From NCBI GenBank assembly GCA_023230455.1, contig JALNXH010000035.1, forward strand, positions 1 through 20,738: DNA of 20,738 nucleotides, written 5' to 3'. The translations under genes and the position numbers were made by a program. Positions 1-9,167 of the stretch are shown here, piece after piece. Source of the stretch: Rhodocyclaceae bacterium. Lineage in GTDB: Bacteria > Pseudomonadota > Gammaproteobacteria > Burkholderiales > Rhodocyclaceae. Below the pieces are notes generated by a model. That model was not told where the DNA came from, did no database searches, and saw only the letters and a list, made by a program, of their open reading frames with translations. The number at the start of each line of letters is the position of its first letter. Positions within the stretch are counted from its first letter, which is position 1.

Positions 1-1
1 C

Positions 2-1543
2 GGCGGTACCGGCGAAACCTGGGCTCACTTGGTCAGCACGGTGCTGCCGGACTACGTGCGCAACACCCTCTGGCTGTGCCTCGGTGTCGGTGTCGGTGTG
101 GCCGCCCTGGGTACGGGTTCGGCGTGGCTGGTGGCCATTCACGAGTTTCCGGGGCGGCGCCATTTTGAGTGGCTGCTGCTGTTGCCGATGGCCATGCCGG
201 CCTATGTGCTGGCCTACACCTATACCGATTTTCTCCAGTACGTCGGCCCGGTGCAAAGCTGGCTGCGCGAGAGTTTCGGCTGGCGTCGGGCGGATTACTG
301 GTTTCCCGACATTCGCAGCCTGTCTGGCGCCATCGTCTTGTTCAGTTGCGTGCTCTATCCCTATGTCTACCTGTTGGTAAGGACGGCCTTCATTGAAGGC
401 GCAAGCGGTCTCACCGATGCGGCGAGGTTGCTTGGCCACACGCCGTGGCGTGCGTTTCTTCGCGTCTCCTTGCCGCTGGCGCGGCCGGCAATTGCCGCCG
501 GCATGGCGTTGGCGTTGATGGAAACCCTGGCCGATTACGGAACCGTTGCGTATTTCGCGGTGCCGACCTTCACCACCGGCATCTATCGCGCCTGGTTTTC
601 TTTGGGCGATCGCGCGGCCGCCGCCCAACTGGCCGCCTGGCTGCTCGGTTTCGTCCTGCTCCTCCTTGCCATGGAACGGGTCAGTCGCGGGCGCGCCCGT
701 TATCACGACGGCAGCGCCCGCCGCGGGTTGCAGCGGCAGCGATTGCACGGTCTACAGGCGCTGCTGGCCATCGTTGGCTGCCTGCTGCCGCTGACTGTAG
801 GCTTTCTGTTGCCGGCCTTCTTGCTGGCGCGCATGGCGTTGCTCGACGGCGATCCTGAATTCGGCGTTCGCTTCGCGATTCTGGCGCGCAACAGTTTTGC
901 GCTGGCCAGTCTTGCGGCCATCGTGGCAACCGGACTCGCCCTGCTTGTTGCCTACGGTGCGCGGACGCGGCGCTGGCTGCCGCGTTTGGCGGCACGCCTG
1001 GCCGGCCTGGGCTACGCCGTGCCCGGGGCGGTGATCGCTGTCGGTATCCTTATTCCGGTGACCCGCCTCGATCATGCCCTGGGGGCGGTGTGGCAGGCGA
1101 CGACCGGCGTTCATCCCGGCTTGTTGCTGACCGGGGGGATTGCGGCCCTGGTGTATGCCTATGTCGCCCGTTTTCTTACCATCGCGCTGCAAACCGTGGA
1201 TGCCGGGCTGGCGCGGATAACGCCGAGCATGGATGCGGCGGCGCGCAGTCTCGGCTGCGGCCCGGCGGCCACCTTGCAGCGGGTGCATCTGCCGATGCTG
1301 CGCGGCAGTCTATTGACCGCGGCGCTGCTGGTGTTCGTCGATGTGATGAAGGAACTACCGGCCACCCTGGTGATGCGGCCGTTCAACTTCGATACGCTGG
1401 CGACGCAGACCTATATCCTCGCCGCCGACGAGCGCCTGGCGGAAGCCTCCACCGCGGCACTCGCCATCGTTATCGTCGGGCTGTTGCCGATCATCGTGCT
1501 GGCGCGTCAGATCGCCGGCGGCAGGGCGACGACAAGCTGTTGA
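2..1543 (+). CDS. fbpB: Ferric iron ABC transporter permease (FbpB/SfuB type), 5' partial
   Basis: This is the inner-membrane permease of a periplasmic-binding-protein-dependent Fe(III) transporter. The frame is already open at base 2 and reads GGTGETWAHL before the first possible start (TTG at 29). That stretch fits this family, so the true start lies upstream of the window. The protein has about 12 hydrophobic segments and two permease EAA-type loops, DAARLLGHTPWRAFLRVSLP and DAAARSLGCGPAATLQRVHLP. Two loops in one chain is the fused-dimer layout known for FbpB/SfuB, in contrast to the single-domain CysT and CysW further right. It converges on an fbpA-type gene 43 bp away, and the two presumably work together. 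No ATPase gene is seen in the window. Iron as the substrate is inferred from family resemblance and from the Fur-box-bearing neighbour. Confidence 0.88.
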   Translation, partial: GGTGETWAHLVSTVLPDYVRNTLWLCLGVGVGVAALGTGSAWLVAIHEFPGRRHFEWLLLLPMAMPAYVLAYTYTDFLQYVGPVQSWLRESFGWRRADYWFPDIRSLSGAIVLFSCVLYPYVYLLVRTAFIEGASGLTDAARLLGHTPWRAFLRVSLPLARPAIAAGMALALMETLADYGTVAYFAVPTFTTGIYRAWFSLGDRAAAAQLAAWLLGFVLLLLAMERVSRGRARYHDGSARRGLQRQRLHGLQALLAIVGCLLPLTVGFLLPAFLLARMALLDGDPEFGVRFAILARNSFALASLAAIVATGLALLVAYGARTRRWLPRLAARLAGLGYAVPGAVIAVGILIPVTRLDHALGAVWQATTGVHPGLLLTGGIAALVYAYVARFLTIALQTVDAGLARITPSMDAAARSLGCGPAATLQRVHLPMLRGSLLTAALLVFVDVMKELPATLVMRPFNFDTLATQTYILAADERLAEASTAALAIVIVGLLPIIVLARQIAGGRATTSC

Positions 1544-1586
1544 CGGCCGCCCCCCGGCTGCGCACGGCCGACTTGGACGGCGGTGA

Positions 1587-2606
1587 CTATTTCCAGCCGG
1601 CGCGGTCGTATACCTTCTGCGCCAGCGCGGCGTTCTTCGCCAGGTCGGTCACCGGCAGCATGTCCGCCTTGAAACTGCCCAGAGTCTGTAGCGCCGGGTT
1701 TTTGACCTGAACCGATTTCACCACCGGCCATTCGTTGTTGCCATCGGCAAAATAAATCTGGGCCTGGTCGGAAACCAGATATTCGAGAAACTTGCGCGCC
1801 GCTTCCTTGTGCGGCGCCGTCTTCAGCATGCCGCCGCCCGAAATGTTGATGTGCGCGCCGTGCAGCTTCTGGTTCGGCCAGACCACGCCGACGGCTTCGA
1901 TCACCTTGCGGTCTTCCGGCTTTTCCGAACGCATCAGTCGCGCCACGTAATAGCTGTTGGAAATCGTCACTCCGCATTCGCCGGCGGCAACCGCCTTGAT
2001 CTGGTCGGTGTCGCCGCCCTTGGGGCTGCGTGCGAAATTGGCCACCACGCCGCGCGCCCAAGCTTCCGCATCGGATTCGCCGCGGCGGGCGATGATGGAA
2101 GAGAGCAGCGACAGGTTGTAGGGATGGCTGCCGGAGCGGCTGCAAACCTTGCCGCGTAGTGCAGGCAGCGCCAAGTCTTCGTAGTTCTGCACATCGGCGG
2201 GTTTGACGTCCGCCTTGTTGTACACGATCACCCGCGCCCGGGTGGAGAACGAAAACCAGTTTTCGCCGCGCAAATGGGCGGGAATGCGGGATTCCAGCAG
2301 CGGCGACTTGAGCGGGGCAAACAGCCCGAGTTCGTCGGCCTTGGCCAGTCGCGCGGCATCGACCGTGATGAACACATCGGCCGGACTGGACGCGCCTTCA
2401 TTGCGCAGGCGTTCGAGCAATTCGTCCTCCTTGGCCTCGATGCGGTTGATGGCGATGCCGGTCTGTTTGGTGAAGTTGCTGTAGAGCGCTTCGTCCGTCT
2501 GGTAGTGGCGGGCGGAGTAAAGGTTGAGCACCTTTTCTTCGGCCTGAGCGGCCGACAGGGCGAAACCGGTGGCGAGTACGGCAAGCAAGCGGGGTATCCG
2601 AATCAT
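1587..2606 (-). CDS. fbpA: Periplasmic Fe(III)-binding protein (FbpA/FutA family)
   Basis: This is the solute-binding protein that captures ferric iron in the periplasm and hands it to the permease. It begins with a signal peptide (MIRIPRLLAVLATGFALSAAQA, cut before EE), then the family opening VLNLYSARHYQTDEALY. The iron-ligating tyrosine pair is in SNSYYVARL in the second half. Its length of about 339 residues is normal for the family. Two adjacent ATGs exist at 2609 and 2606. The GGAG ribosome binding site is only 2 nt from the first but 5 nt from the second, so I chose 2606. A good sigma70-like promoter with a Fur-box-like sequence lies just upstream, which points to iron repression. The gene is convergent with the permease gene instead of sharing its operon. 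Confidence 0.92.
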   Translation of the reverse strand: MIRIPRLLAVLATGFALSAAQAEEKVLNLYSARHYQTDEALYSNFTKQTGIAINRIEAKEDELLERLRNEGASSPADVFITVDAARLAKADELGLFAPLKSPLLESRIPAHLRGENWFSFSTRARVIVYNKADVKPADVQNYEDLALPALRGKVCSRSGSHPYNLSLLSSIIARRGESDAEAWARGVVANFARSPKGGDTDQIKAVAAGECGVTISNSYYVARLMRSEKPEDRKVIEAVGVVWPNQKLHGAHINISGGGMLKTAPHKEAARKFLEYLVSDQAQIYFADGNNEWPVVKSVQVKNPALQTLGSFKADMLPVTDLAKNAALAQKVYDRAGWK

Positions 2607-2648
2607 CATGACTCCATTTTTTGGTTGGGGCTTGGTAATACCGACTAT

Positions 2649-2678
2649 ATTTTAATAAGAATCATTCCTATTTGTAAA
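2649..2678 (-). promoter_or_regulatory. fbpA promoter with embedded Fur-box-like site
   Basis: On the minus strand a -35 TTTACA (2673-2678) and a -10 TAAAAT (2649-2654) are 18 bp apart, each 5/6 to consensus. The 19 bp at 2651-2669, lying between and over these elements, match the classical Fur box at about 12 of 19 positions, including an unbroken AATCATT. This layout predicts that Fe-Fur blocks RNA polymerase at this promoter. The whole patch is AT-rich in a GC-rich window. Confidence 0.72.
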
Positions 2679-2767
2679 GCAAGCCATACTCCGAAGGGCA
2701 ATAGAAATGGTGGGCGGCGGAACTCCGCTAGGGGGACCAGGGGGTACTGCCTGCCCGGCAGCTCACG

Positions 2768-3313
2768 CTAGCGACCGATATCCTCGAGAGCGTCTACCAC
2801 CATGCTGGTACCGATGGCGATAAGCAGAATGTCGGATGCGACACGAACATAACGATGGTGCTCAGGGGGCGGAGGGAGGCGGATCACCAAGTCGTGCGGT
2901 AGGTCATAGTAATCAAGCCCAGCGGGAAGCGGACGGCCTCGCGCCCATTTTTTCGCCTGTCCCGGCGGCAGGCAGCCGTTGTGCTTCTTGGCCAGGCCGG
3001 GCGGGCAGTTGCCGGCGCGAAACATGGGGCCGTAGTACTCGTTGATGATGCGCCGGTTGTCGTCGCCAAAACGCAATTCAATGCGACCACGGCGATCTGT
3101 ATCGCGCCCTTCCTGGTGGCGGCCATCGCGTTTTTCGTCATAACGATTTTCATCTTTCCCGTTGCGTCGGCCTTCGCTGCGTTCCTCGTGTTTCTTTTCA
3201 TCCTTCCCACCGCCGGCCCAAGAAGGTTTTTCGGCGAAAACCGGTGCGGAAGCGATCAGTCCAGCGATGGCCAAGACGGCAATGCGTCGGGGGGAGTTGA
3301 GTGGACGGTTCAT
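2768..3313 (-). CDS. Exported CigR/RcnB-like small protein
   Basis: A protein of about 181 residues starting at MNRPLNSPRR. I chose this start because AAAGGA lies 8 nt upstream and a clear signal peptide follows (RIAVLAIAGLIASAPVFA). The longer open frame upstream is Cys/His-rich and does not resemble the family. After the signal comes a very charged, low-complexity segment rich in Lys, Glu, Arg, Asp and His. The conserved part follows: NCPPGLAKKHNGCLPPGQAKKW, then LPHDLVIRLPPPPEHHRYVRV and a C-terminal hydrophobic segment DILLIAIGTSMVVDAL. This combination is typical of proteins annotated as RcnB-like or CigR-like. Function in this organism is unknown; the charged His/Asp linker could bind cations, but that is only a guess. 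It sits upstream of fbpA on the same strand, but fbpA has its own promoter. Confidence 0.75.
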   Translation of the reverse strand: MNRPLNSPRRIAVLAIAGLIASAPVFAEKPSWAGGGKDEKKHEERSEGRRNGKDENRYDEKRDGRHQEGRDTDRRGRIELRFGDDNRRIINEYYGPMFRAGNCPPGLAKKHNGCLPPGQAKKWARGRPLPAGLDYYDLPHDLVIRLPPPPEHHRYVRVASDILLIAIGTSMVVDALEDIGR

Positions 3314-3633
3314 AAGGGTTTCCTTTTCCAGTAAGGGCGACCAAGTGGAACAGCTACATGACCACTGTAGCCCAGGGTGGTACGAAGCGTGTATTGCCAC
3401 CATGTCGATTTGTAATCCCACGTGAGAAATTTGACGGCAATGCTGCCTGCACTGGCAGTGCCGCTCGCAGAGGGTGGGTTGGGAAGCATGGATCAAGTCC
3501 GTTCGTCGCACGGGATTTCCTCGGGTCACGATGAGGTTGTCAAATCATGGACGGCCCCGATTTGCGATAGCTCAAGTGGTTGCCCGCTGTCTTTCGCCGC
3601 GTCCGGGCAAACGGGAGATGGGGCAGCCTTTTC
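3314..3633 (-). other. Gene-free stretch upstream of the CigR-like gene
   Basis: About 320 bp lie between the CigR-like gene and the end of the DUF3422 gene. Open frames here are short, lack ribosome binding sites and resemble no family. It presumably holds the promoter of the CigR-like gene. The only recognisable content is a degenerate copy of the intergenic repeat described at 10119-10338. Confidence 0.5.
3499..3541 (+). repeat. Degenerate copy of the CCGTTCG-type intergenic repeat
   Basis: Bases 3499-3515 match 10221-10237 at 16 of 17 positions (CCGTTCGTCGCACGGGA here). Bases 3516-3535 then match 10256-10275 at 17 of 20 positions. An 18-bp internal piece of the intact copy is missing. 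Because two blocks are colinear, chance is unlikely. Confidence 0.6.
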
Positions 3634-4962
3634 TTAGGCGTCGCCTTGAATCGCTGTCAGCGAGCGGCGCATGCGGCGCAATCCCCAATAGACCAGGCCG
3701 CCGATGACGGGAATCGCCAGCGCGGTGACGATCTCCGGCGACATGGCGTGAAATCGCTCTTCGGCGCCGACGGCGAGGTGGTGCACCAGCTGCGTTGCGT
3801 AGTAGGTGATCGCCACCACCGAGAGCCCCTCGACGGTTTCCTGCAGGCGCAGTTGCACGCGCGCGCGGCGGTTCAGCTGGGTCAGCAGTTCCTGGTTCTG
3901 CCGCTCCAGTTCGATTTCCACCCGTGTGCGCAGCAAGGCGCTGTTGCGTGCGATGCGGCTGGACAGCTCACTCTGCCGCTTGGCGGCGGAAAGGCAGGTT
4001 TGCATTGCCGGGGCGAGACGGCGGTCCATGAAACTGCGCACGGTCGGCAAACGGCCGATGCGTTGTTCCGCGAGGTCGTCGAGGCGCTGGCGGACGATGG
4101 CGTAGTAGGCTTCGGCGGCACCGAAGCGGTAGGCCGTGCGCGATACCGAAAGCTCGACATCCGCCGCCAGCCGGGTGAGGCGGGCGAGGATCGCGCGTTC
4201 GTTCTCGTGGCCCTGCTCACCGGCCATTTCGGCCATCAGCTGCGCGGCTTCCTGCTCGGCGCGGCCGAGGCGCTGGCTGACCTCGCGCGCCACGGGGAAG
4301 GACAGCAGGGCCATGATGCGGTAGGTCTCGATCTCCAGCAGCTGCTGCACCGTGACGCCGGCCTGGCGAGCGTTCCCGCTTTCATCGACGACGATCAGGC
4401 GGGTGTAGCCGTCGTGCAGGCGGAAGTCCGACACTATCAGGCTGTCGCCGCCGGCGACGCGCGAGGCGATGGTGGTGACGCGGGCGCTGCCGGCTTCGTC
4501 GAGCAGGGCGTCGATGTCGCGCTGGCGCGGCGTGCAGTATTCGACGTGGCTGGCGACCAGCAACTGCCCCGGGATCGCCATGCACCAGTCGGGCGGAAAG
4601 GCTTCCAGCGCCGTCGCTTGATCGCTGTCCGAAGCTTCGCGGCGACGGAAGAAGGTGTAGCTGGAAAACTCGTTATGGCGTTCCCATTTCAGGCTCAATC
4701 CGCCGGCTTCGAGAATCCAGTGATTGCCGTGCTTCTGCGATTCGAAGGGGCCGCGGGCCAGGGCGCAAAGCGCCTGCAAATGCCGCTCCTCGTCCAGCGA
4801 GGCGACGCGCTCTGCGGTGCCGGCCGGGCTTTCGTGCAGCATCACGAGATGGGTGATCCAGGTCGGATCGGCGAGCGTGACCGGTGGCCGGGCATGCAGC
4901 TCGTCGTTCAGCGGCAGGCGCAGGGTGTGTTGCGGGAGCGTTAAGGCAGCGGCGGTAGGCAT
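3634..4962 (-). CDS. DUF3422 family membrane-anchored protein
   Basis: A 442-residue protein of the DUF3422 family, which is common in proteobacteria and has no known function. The family opening LRLPLNDELHARPPVTL is present, followed by LVMLHES and LKWERHNEFSSYTFFRR. The central part is largely helical and rich in Glu/Arg and may form coiled coils (LRTRVEIELERQNQELLTQLNRRARVQLRLQ). The C-terminus has two hydrophobic segments, around LSVVAITYYATQLVHHLAV and IVTALAIPVIGGLVYWGL, ending in a basic tail, so it probably faces the cytoplasm as a tail-anchored protein. I chose MPTAAALTLP at 4962 as the start because the longer frame (TTG at 5076) adds a tail not seen in the family. The ribosome binding site is weak. 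It is divergent from the sulfate operon, with 189 bp between the two starts. Confidence 0.85.
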   Translation of the reverse strand: MPTAAALTLPQHTLRLPLNDELHARPPVTLADPTWITHLVMLHESPAGTAERVASLDEERHLQALCALARGPFESQKHGNHWILEAGGLSLKWERHNEFSSYTFFRRREASDSDQATALEAFPPDWCMAIPGQLLVASHVEYCTPRQRDIDALLDEAGSARVTTIASRVAGGDSLIVSDFRLHDGYTRLIVVDESGNARQAGVTVQQLLEIETYRIMALLSFPVAREVSQRLGRAEQEAAQLMAEMAGEQGHENERAILARLTRLAADVELSVSRTAYRFGAAEAYYAIVRQRLDDLAEQRIGRLPTVRSFMDRRLAPAMQTCLSAAKRQSELSSRIARNSALLRTRVEIELERQNQELLTQLNRRARVQLRLQETVEGLSVVAITYYATQLVHHLAVGAEERFHAMSPEIVTALAIPVIGGLVYWGLRRMRRSLTAIQGDA

Positions 4963-5151
4963 TGGCAGCGCGATCTTGGCGGGATGAGGCGAAATTGTAA
5001 TCGCTGCCTCGGTGCTCCCGGCTGACGGCGCCGAACCGCGGATATGCACGGCTAATGGCACAAATCGAATAAGCAAATCGGAACTAATTGTTTCCGCTTG
5101 GGCGAGTCGATCATTAAGCTCTGCCGTCTATACCCAACAACGGAGTGCGCA
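4963..5151. promoter_or_regulatory. Divergent regulatory region between DUF3422 and the sulfate operon
   Basis: This 189-bp region must carry the sulfate operon promoter. A partly symmetrical element GGAACTAATTGTTTCC lies at 5080-5095 in a locally AT-rich patch, a plausible place for LysR-type (CysB) binding. I could not assign convincing -35 and -10 boxes. GGAG at 5143-5146 is the ribosome binding site of sbp, 5-6 nt before its ATG. Confidence 0.35.
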
Positions 5152-6192
5152 ATGCATAACGAATCGAAGCCGGTGTGGTGGCGCACGGCGTTCTTGATTG
5201 CCCTCGGCCTGACCCTGGCAGGCAGCGGCATGCTTGCCCAGGCGGCGACCACGCTGCTCAATGTTTCCTACGACGTGACGCGTGAGCTGTACAAGGAGAT
5301 CAATCCGGCCTTCATCAAGAGCTGGGAAACGAAGACCGGCGAGAAACTCGCCATCAACCAGTCCCACGGCGGATCGAGCAAGCAGGCCACTTCGGTGGCG
5401 GGCGGCCTGGAGGCCGACGTGGTGACCATGAATCAATCGACTGACATTGACCTGCTGGTGGGGCAGGGCGGGCTGGTGGCGGCCGACTGGGAAAAGCGCT
5501 TTCCCTTCGGCGCGGCGCCGTACACCTCGACCTCGGTGTTCCTGGTGCGCAAGGGCAACCCCAAGGCCATTCGCGATTGGGGCGACCTCGCCAGGCCCGG
5601 TGTTGCGGTGATCGTGCCCAATCCAAAAACCTCCGGCAACGGCCGCTACACTTATCTCGCCGCCTGGGGCTATGCCGTGCACAAGGGCGGCAACGAGGGG
5701 CAGGCACGGGATTTCGTCAAGCGCCTGTTCGCCAACGTCCCGGTGCTCGATGGCGGCGGCCGTGGCGCCACCACCACCTTCACCCAGCGCGGCATCGGCG
5801 ATGTGCTGGTGACCTTCGAGAACGAGGCGGCGCTGATCGACAAGGAAGTCGGCGGCGACAAGTTCGACATTGTTTACCCATCGGCCAGCATCCTCGCCGA
5901 GGCGCCGGTGGCGGTAGTGGACAAGGTGGTGGCGCGCAAGGGTACGCGCAAGCAGGCCCAGGCCTATCTGGAATTCCTTTATTCCGCGGAAGGCCAGGAC
6001 ATCATCGCCCGCCACCATTTCCGCCCGCGTAATGAAGCCGTGCTGAAGAAATACGCCAGGGATTTCCCGTCGCTCAAGCTGTTCACCGTGGAGTCGGTGT
6101 TCGGCAGTCTGGCCAAAGCGCAGAAAGTGCATTTCGACGACAACGCGATCTATGACCAGATCGTGATCGCCAACTACCGGGAGCGCAAATGA
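5152..6192 (+). CDS. sbp: Periplasmic sulfate-binding protein
   Basis: This is the solute-binding subunit of the sulfate/thiosulfate ABC importer. I chose the ATG at 5152 because GGAG lies just upstream and a signal peptide follows (FLIALGLTLAGSGMLAQA, then ATTLLNVSYD). The family motifs are clear: LLNVSYDVTRELYKEINPAF, INQSHGGSSKQA, DVVTMNQSTDID and VPNPKTSGNGRY. The C-terminus, with NEAVLKKYARDFPSLKLFTVESVFG, is equally typical. At 346 residues it is full length. Its stop overlaps the cysT start in an ATGA, so the two are translationally coupled. The protein could be named sbp or cysP, because sequence alone does not separate sulfate from thiosulfate preference; I favour sbp. Confidence 0.95.
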   Translation: MHNESKPVWWRTAFLIALGLTLAGSGMLAQAATTLLNVSYDVTRELYKEINPAFIKSWETKTGEKLAINQSHGGSSKQATSVAGGLEADVVTMNQSTDIDLLVGQGGLVAADWEKRFPFGAAPYTSTSVFLVRKGNPKAIRDWGDLARPGVAVIVPNPKTSGNGRYTYLAAWGYAVHKGGNEGQARDFVKRLFANVPVLDGGGRGATTTFTQRGIGDVLVTFENEAALIDKEVGGDKFDIVYPSASILAEAPVAVVDKVVARKGTRKQAQAYLEFLYSAEGQDIIARHHFRPRNEAVLKKYARDFPSLKLFTVESVFGSLAKAQKVHFDDNAIYDQIVIANYRERK

Positions 6193-7043
6193 GCGTCGCA
6201 AGTGCCACGAGCGTTGCCTCGCCGCGACGGGTGCTGCCGGGGTTCAATCTCACCCTCGGCTACACCCTCGTCTATCTCTCGCTGCTGGTGCTGATTCCGC
6301 TGGCGGCGGTGTTCATCAAGACGGCGAGCCTGAGTCTCGATCAGTTCTGGGCGGTGATCAGTTCGCCGCGCGTGGTCGCCTCCTACAAGCTCTCCTTCGG
6401 TGCTTCGCTGCTGGCGGCGGCGATCAACGTGGTGTTCGGCCTGCTGCTGGCTTGGTCGCTGGTGCGCTACCGCTTTCCCGGCAAGGGGCTGGTCGATTCG
6501 CTGGTCGATCTGCCCTTCGCGTTGCCGACGGCGGTGGCGGGCATCGCGCTGACCGCCATCTATTCCGCCAACGGCTGGGTCGGGCGGATCATCGAACCGC
6601 ATGGCATCAAGATCGCGTTCACGCCGCTCGGCGTGCTGGTGGCGCTGATCTTCATCGGCCTGCCCTTTGTCGTGCGCACCGTGCAGCCGATTCTGCAGGA
6701 TCTGGAAAAAGAGCTTGAGGAAGCCTCGGCCAGTCTTGGCGCCAGCCGCTGGCAGACCTTCCGCTTCGTTGTCTTCCCCGCGCTGTTGCCGGCGCTGCTG
6801 ACCGGCTTCGCGCTGGCCTTCGCCCGCGCCGTCGGCGAATACGGTTCGGTGATTTTCATCGCCGGCAACATGCCGATGGTGTCGGAAATCACCCCGCTGA
6901 TGATCATCACCAAGCTCGAACAGTACGACTACGTCGGCGCCACGGCCATTGCCGTGGTCATGCTGCTGGCGTCCTTCGTCCTGCTCTTTGCCATCAATAT
7001 GCTGCAGGGCTGGACCGCCCGGCGCAGCGGGAGGGATCGATAA
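6189..7043 (+). CDS. cysT: Sulfate ABC transporter permease CysT
   Basis: First of the two inner-membrane permease subunits of the sulfate/thiosulfate importer (also called CysU). It has 284 residues with six predicted hydrophobic segments. The family signature is FALPTAVAGIALTAIYSANGW. The EAA loop that contacts the ATPase is LEEASASLGASRWQTFRFVVFPAL. The region AFARAVGEYGSVIFIAGNMP is typical of CysT. It overlaps sbp by 4 bp and cysW by 1 bp (TAATG), so it is the second gene of one transcript. Confidence 0.95.
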   Translation: MSVASATSVASPRRVLPGFNLTLGYTLVYLSLLVLIPLAAVFIKTASLSLDQFWAVISSPRVVASYKLSFGASLLAAAINVVFGLLLAWSLVRYRFPGKGLVDSLVDLPFALPTAVAGIALTAIYSANGWVGRIIEPHGIKIAFTPLGVLVALIFIGLPFVVRTVQPILQDLEKELEEASASLGASRWQTFRFVVFPALLPALLTGFALAFARAVGEYGSVIFIAGNMPMVSEITPLMIITKLEQYDYVGATAIAVVMLLASFVLLFAINMLQGWTARRSGRDR

Positions 7044-7927
7044 TGGCCGGAACCGTCGCCGCCCGCTGGCAGGGCGAATCGCTGGCAGAGCGCTACGAAA
7101 GCAGCACCGCAACACGCGAGCCGGCGCTGGTGAAGTGGAGCATCATCGCCGTCTCGCTGACCTTCTTCGCCGTATTCCTGCTGCTGCCCCTCGCTGCGGT
7201 ATTCACCGAAGCACTGCGCAAGGGCTGGGATGTCTACTTCGCCGCGCTGGCCGAGCCCGACGCGCTGTCGGCGGTGAGGCTCACGCTGCTCGCTGCGGCC
7301 ATCGCCGTGCCGCTCAATCTGGTGTTCGGCGTCGCGGCGGCGTGGGCCATCGCCAAGTTCCAGTTCCGCGGCAAGCAGTTGCTCATCACCTTGATCGACC
7401 TGCCGTTCTCGGTATCGCCGGTGATCGCCGGCCTCATCTACGTGCTGATCTTCGGCCTGCAAGGCTGGTGCGGGCCGTGGCTACAGGAACACGACATCAA
7501 GGTGCTGTTCGCCGTACCGGGCATCGTGCTGGCGACGATCTTCGTCACCTTTCCCTTCGTCGCCCGCGAGTTGATTCCGCTGATGGAAGCCCAGGGCAAG
7601 GAAGAGGAGGAGGCCGCCATCGTCCTCGGCGCCTCGGGCTGGCTCACCTTCTGGCATGTGACCCTGCCCAACATCAAATGGGGCCTGATCTACGGCGTGA
7701 TCCTCTGCAACGCGCGGGCGATGGGCGAGTTCGGCGCGGTGTCGGTGGTCTCCGGCCACATCCGCGGCCTGACCAACACCCTGCCGCTGCATGTGGAAAT
7801 TCTTTACAACGAATACCAGTTCGCCGCCGCCTTCGCCGTCGCCTCGCTGCTGGCGTTGCTGGCGCTGCTGACGCTGGCGGTCAAGACCTTCGTCGAATGG
7901 CAGGCCAGTAGGCATTTCGAGGATTAG
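7043..7927 (+). CDS. cysW: Sulfate ABC transporter permease CysW
   Basis: Second permease subunit, 294 residues, expected to pair with CysT in the membrane. Family features are PFSVSPVIAGLIYVLIFG, the EAA loop EEEAAIVLGASGWLTFWHVTLPNI, and NARAMGEFGAVSVVSGHIRG. A hydrophilic N-terminal stretch of about 30 residues precedes the first membrane segment. The start ATG shares its A with the cysT stop codon. The next gene, cysA, begins only 163 bp later, after a hairpin element, a break from the otherwise overlapping gene order. Confidence 0.95.
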   Translation: MAGTVAARWQGESLAERYESSTATREPALVKWSIIAVSLTFFAVFLLLPLAAVFTEALRKGWDVYFAALAEPDALSAVRLTLLAAAIAVPLNLVFGVAAAWAIAKFQFRGKQLLITLIDLPFSVSPVIAGLIYVLIFGLQGWCGPWLQEHDIKVLFAVPGIVLATIFVTFPFVARELIPLMEAQGKEEEEAAIVLGASGWLTFWHVTLPNIKWGLIYGVILCNARAMGEFGAVSVVSGHIRGLTNTLPLHVEILYNEYQFAAAFAVASLLALLALLTLAVKTFVEWQASRHFED

Positions 7928-7952
7928 CGGACCGCCGAACAAGCTCCCACCA

Positions 7953-8023
7953 CCGTTCGGGCTGAGCCTGTCGAAGCCTGTGTGCCGCATGGAGAGGCAC
8001 TTCGACGGGCTCAGTGCGAACGG
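7953..8023. repeat. REP-like inverted repeat between cysW and cysA
   Basis: The left arm (7953-7976, beginning CCGTTCGGGCTGAGCC) pairs with the right arm (8000-8023, ending GCTCAGTGCGAACGG) over 24 bp with three mismatches. Inside, GTGCC (7982-7986) and GGCAC (7996-8000) extend the stem. The arms share the CCGTTCG...GTCGAAG ends of the repeats at 10119-10338. In RNA this would be a strong hairpin between two operon genes. It has no U-run, so it is not a classic terminator and may act in attenuation or mRNA stability. Confidence 0.8.
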
Positions 8024-8090
8024 ACTTATTCAGACCTTCCTCAGTAGCCCGCCGGGCACGGAGGTGAATGTTTTTTGTGGAATTGAAGAC

Positions 8091-9163
<1,073 letters not shown>

Positions 9164-9167
<4 letters not shown>

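Noticed and set aside
2747..2761. Hairpin CTGCC...GGCAG as terminator of the CigR-like gene
   Set aside because: Only a 5-bp stem and no T-run; too weak to report as a feature.
3580..4944. Long open frame (454 codons) on the plus strand opposite the DUF3422 gene
   Set aside because: Its translation has no family resemblance and it is antisense to a clearly conserved gene; long shadow frames are common in GC-rich DNA.
5128..6201. Minus-strand frame opposite sbp
   Set aside because: Composition is typical of the reverse of a GC-rich coding frame (many His, Gly, Arg), and sbp is unambiguous.
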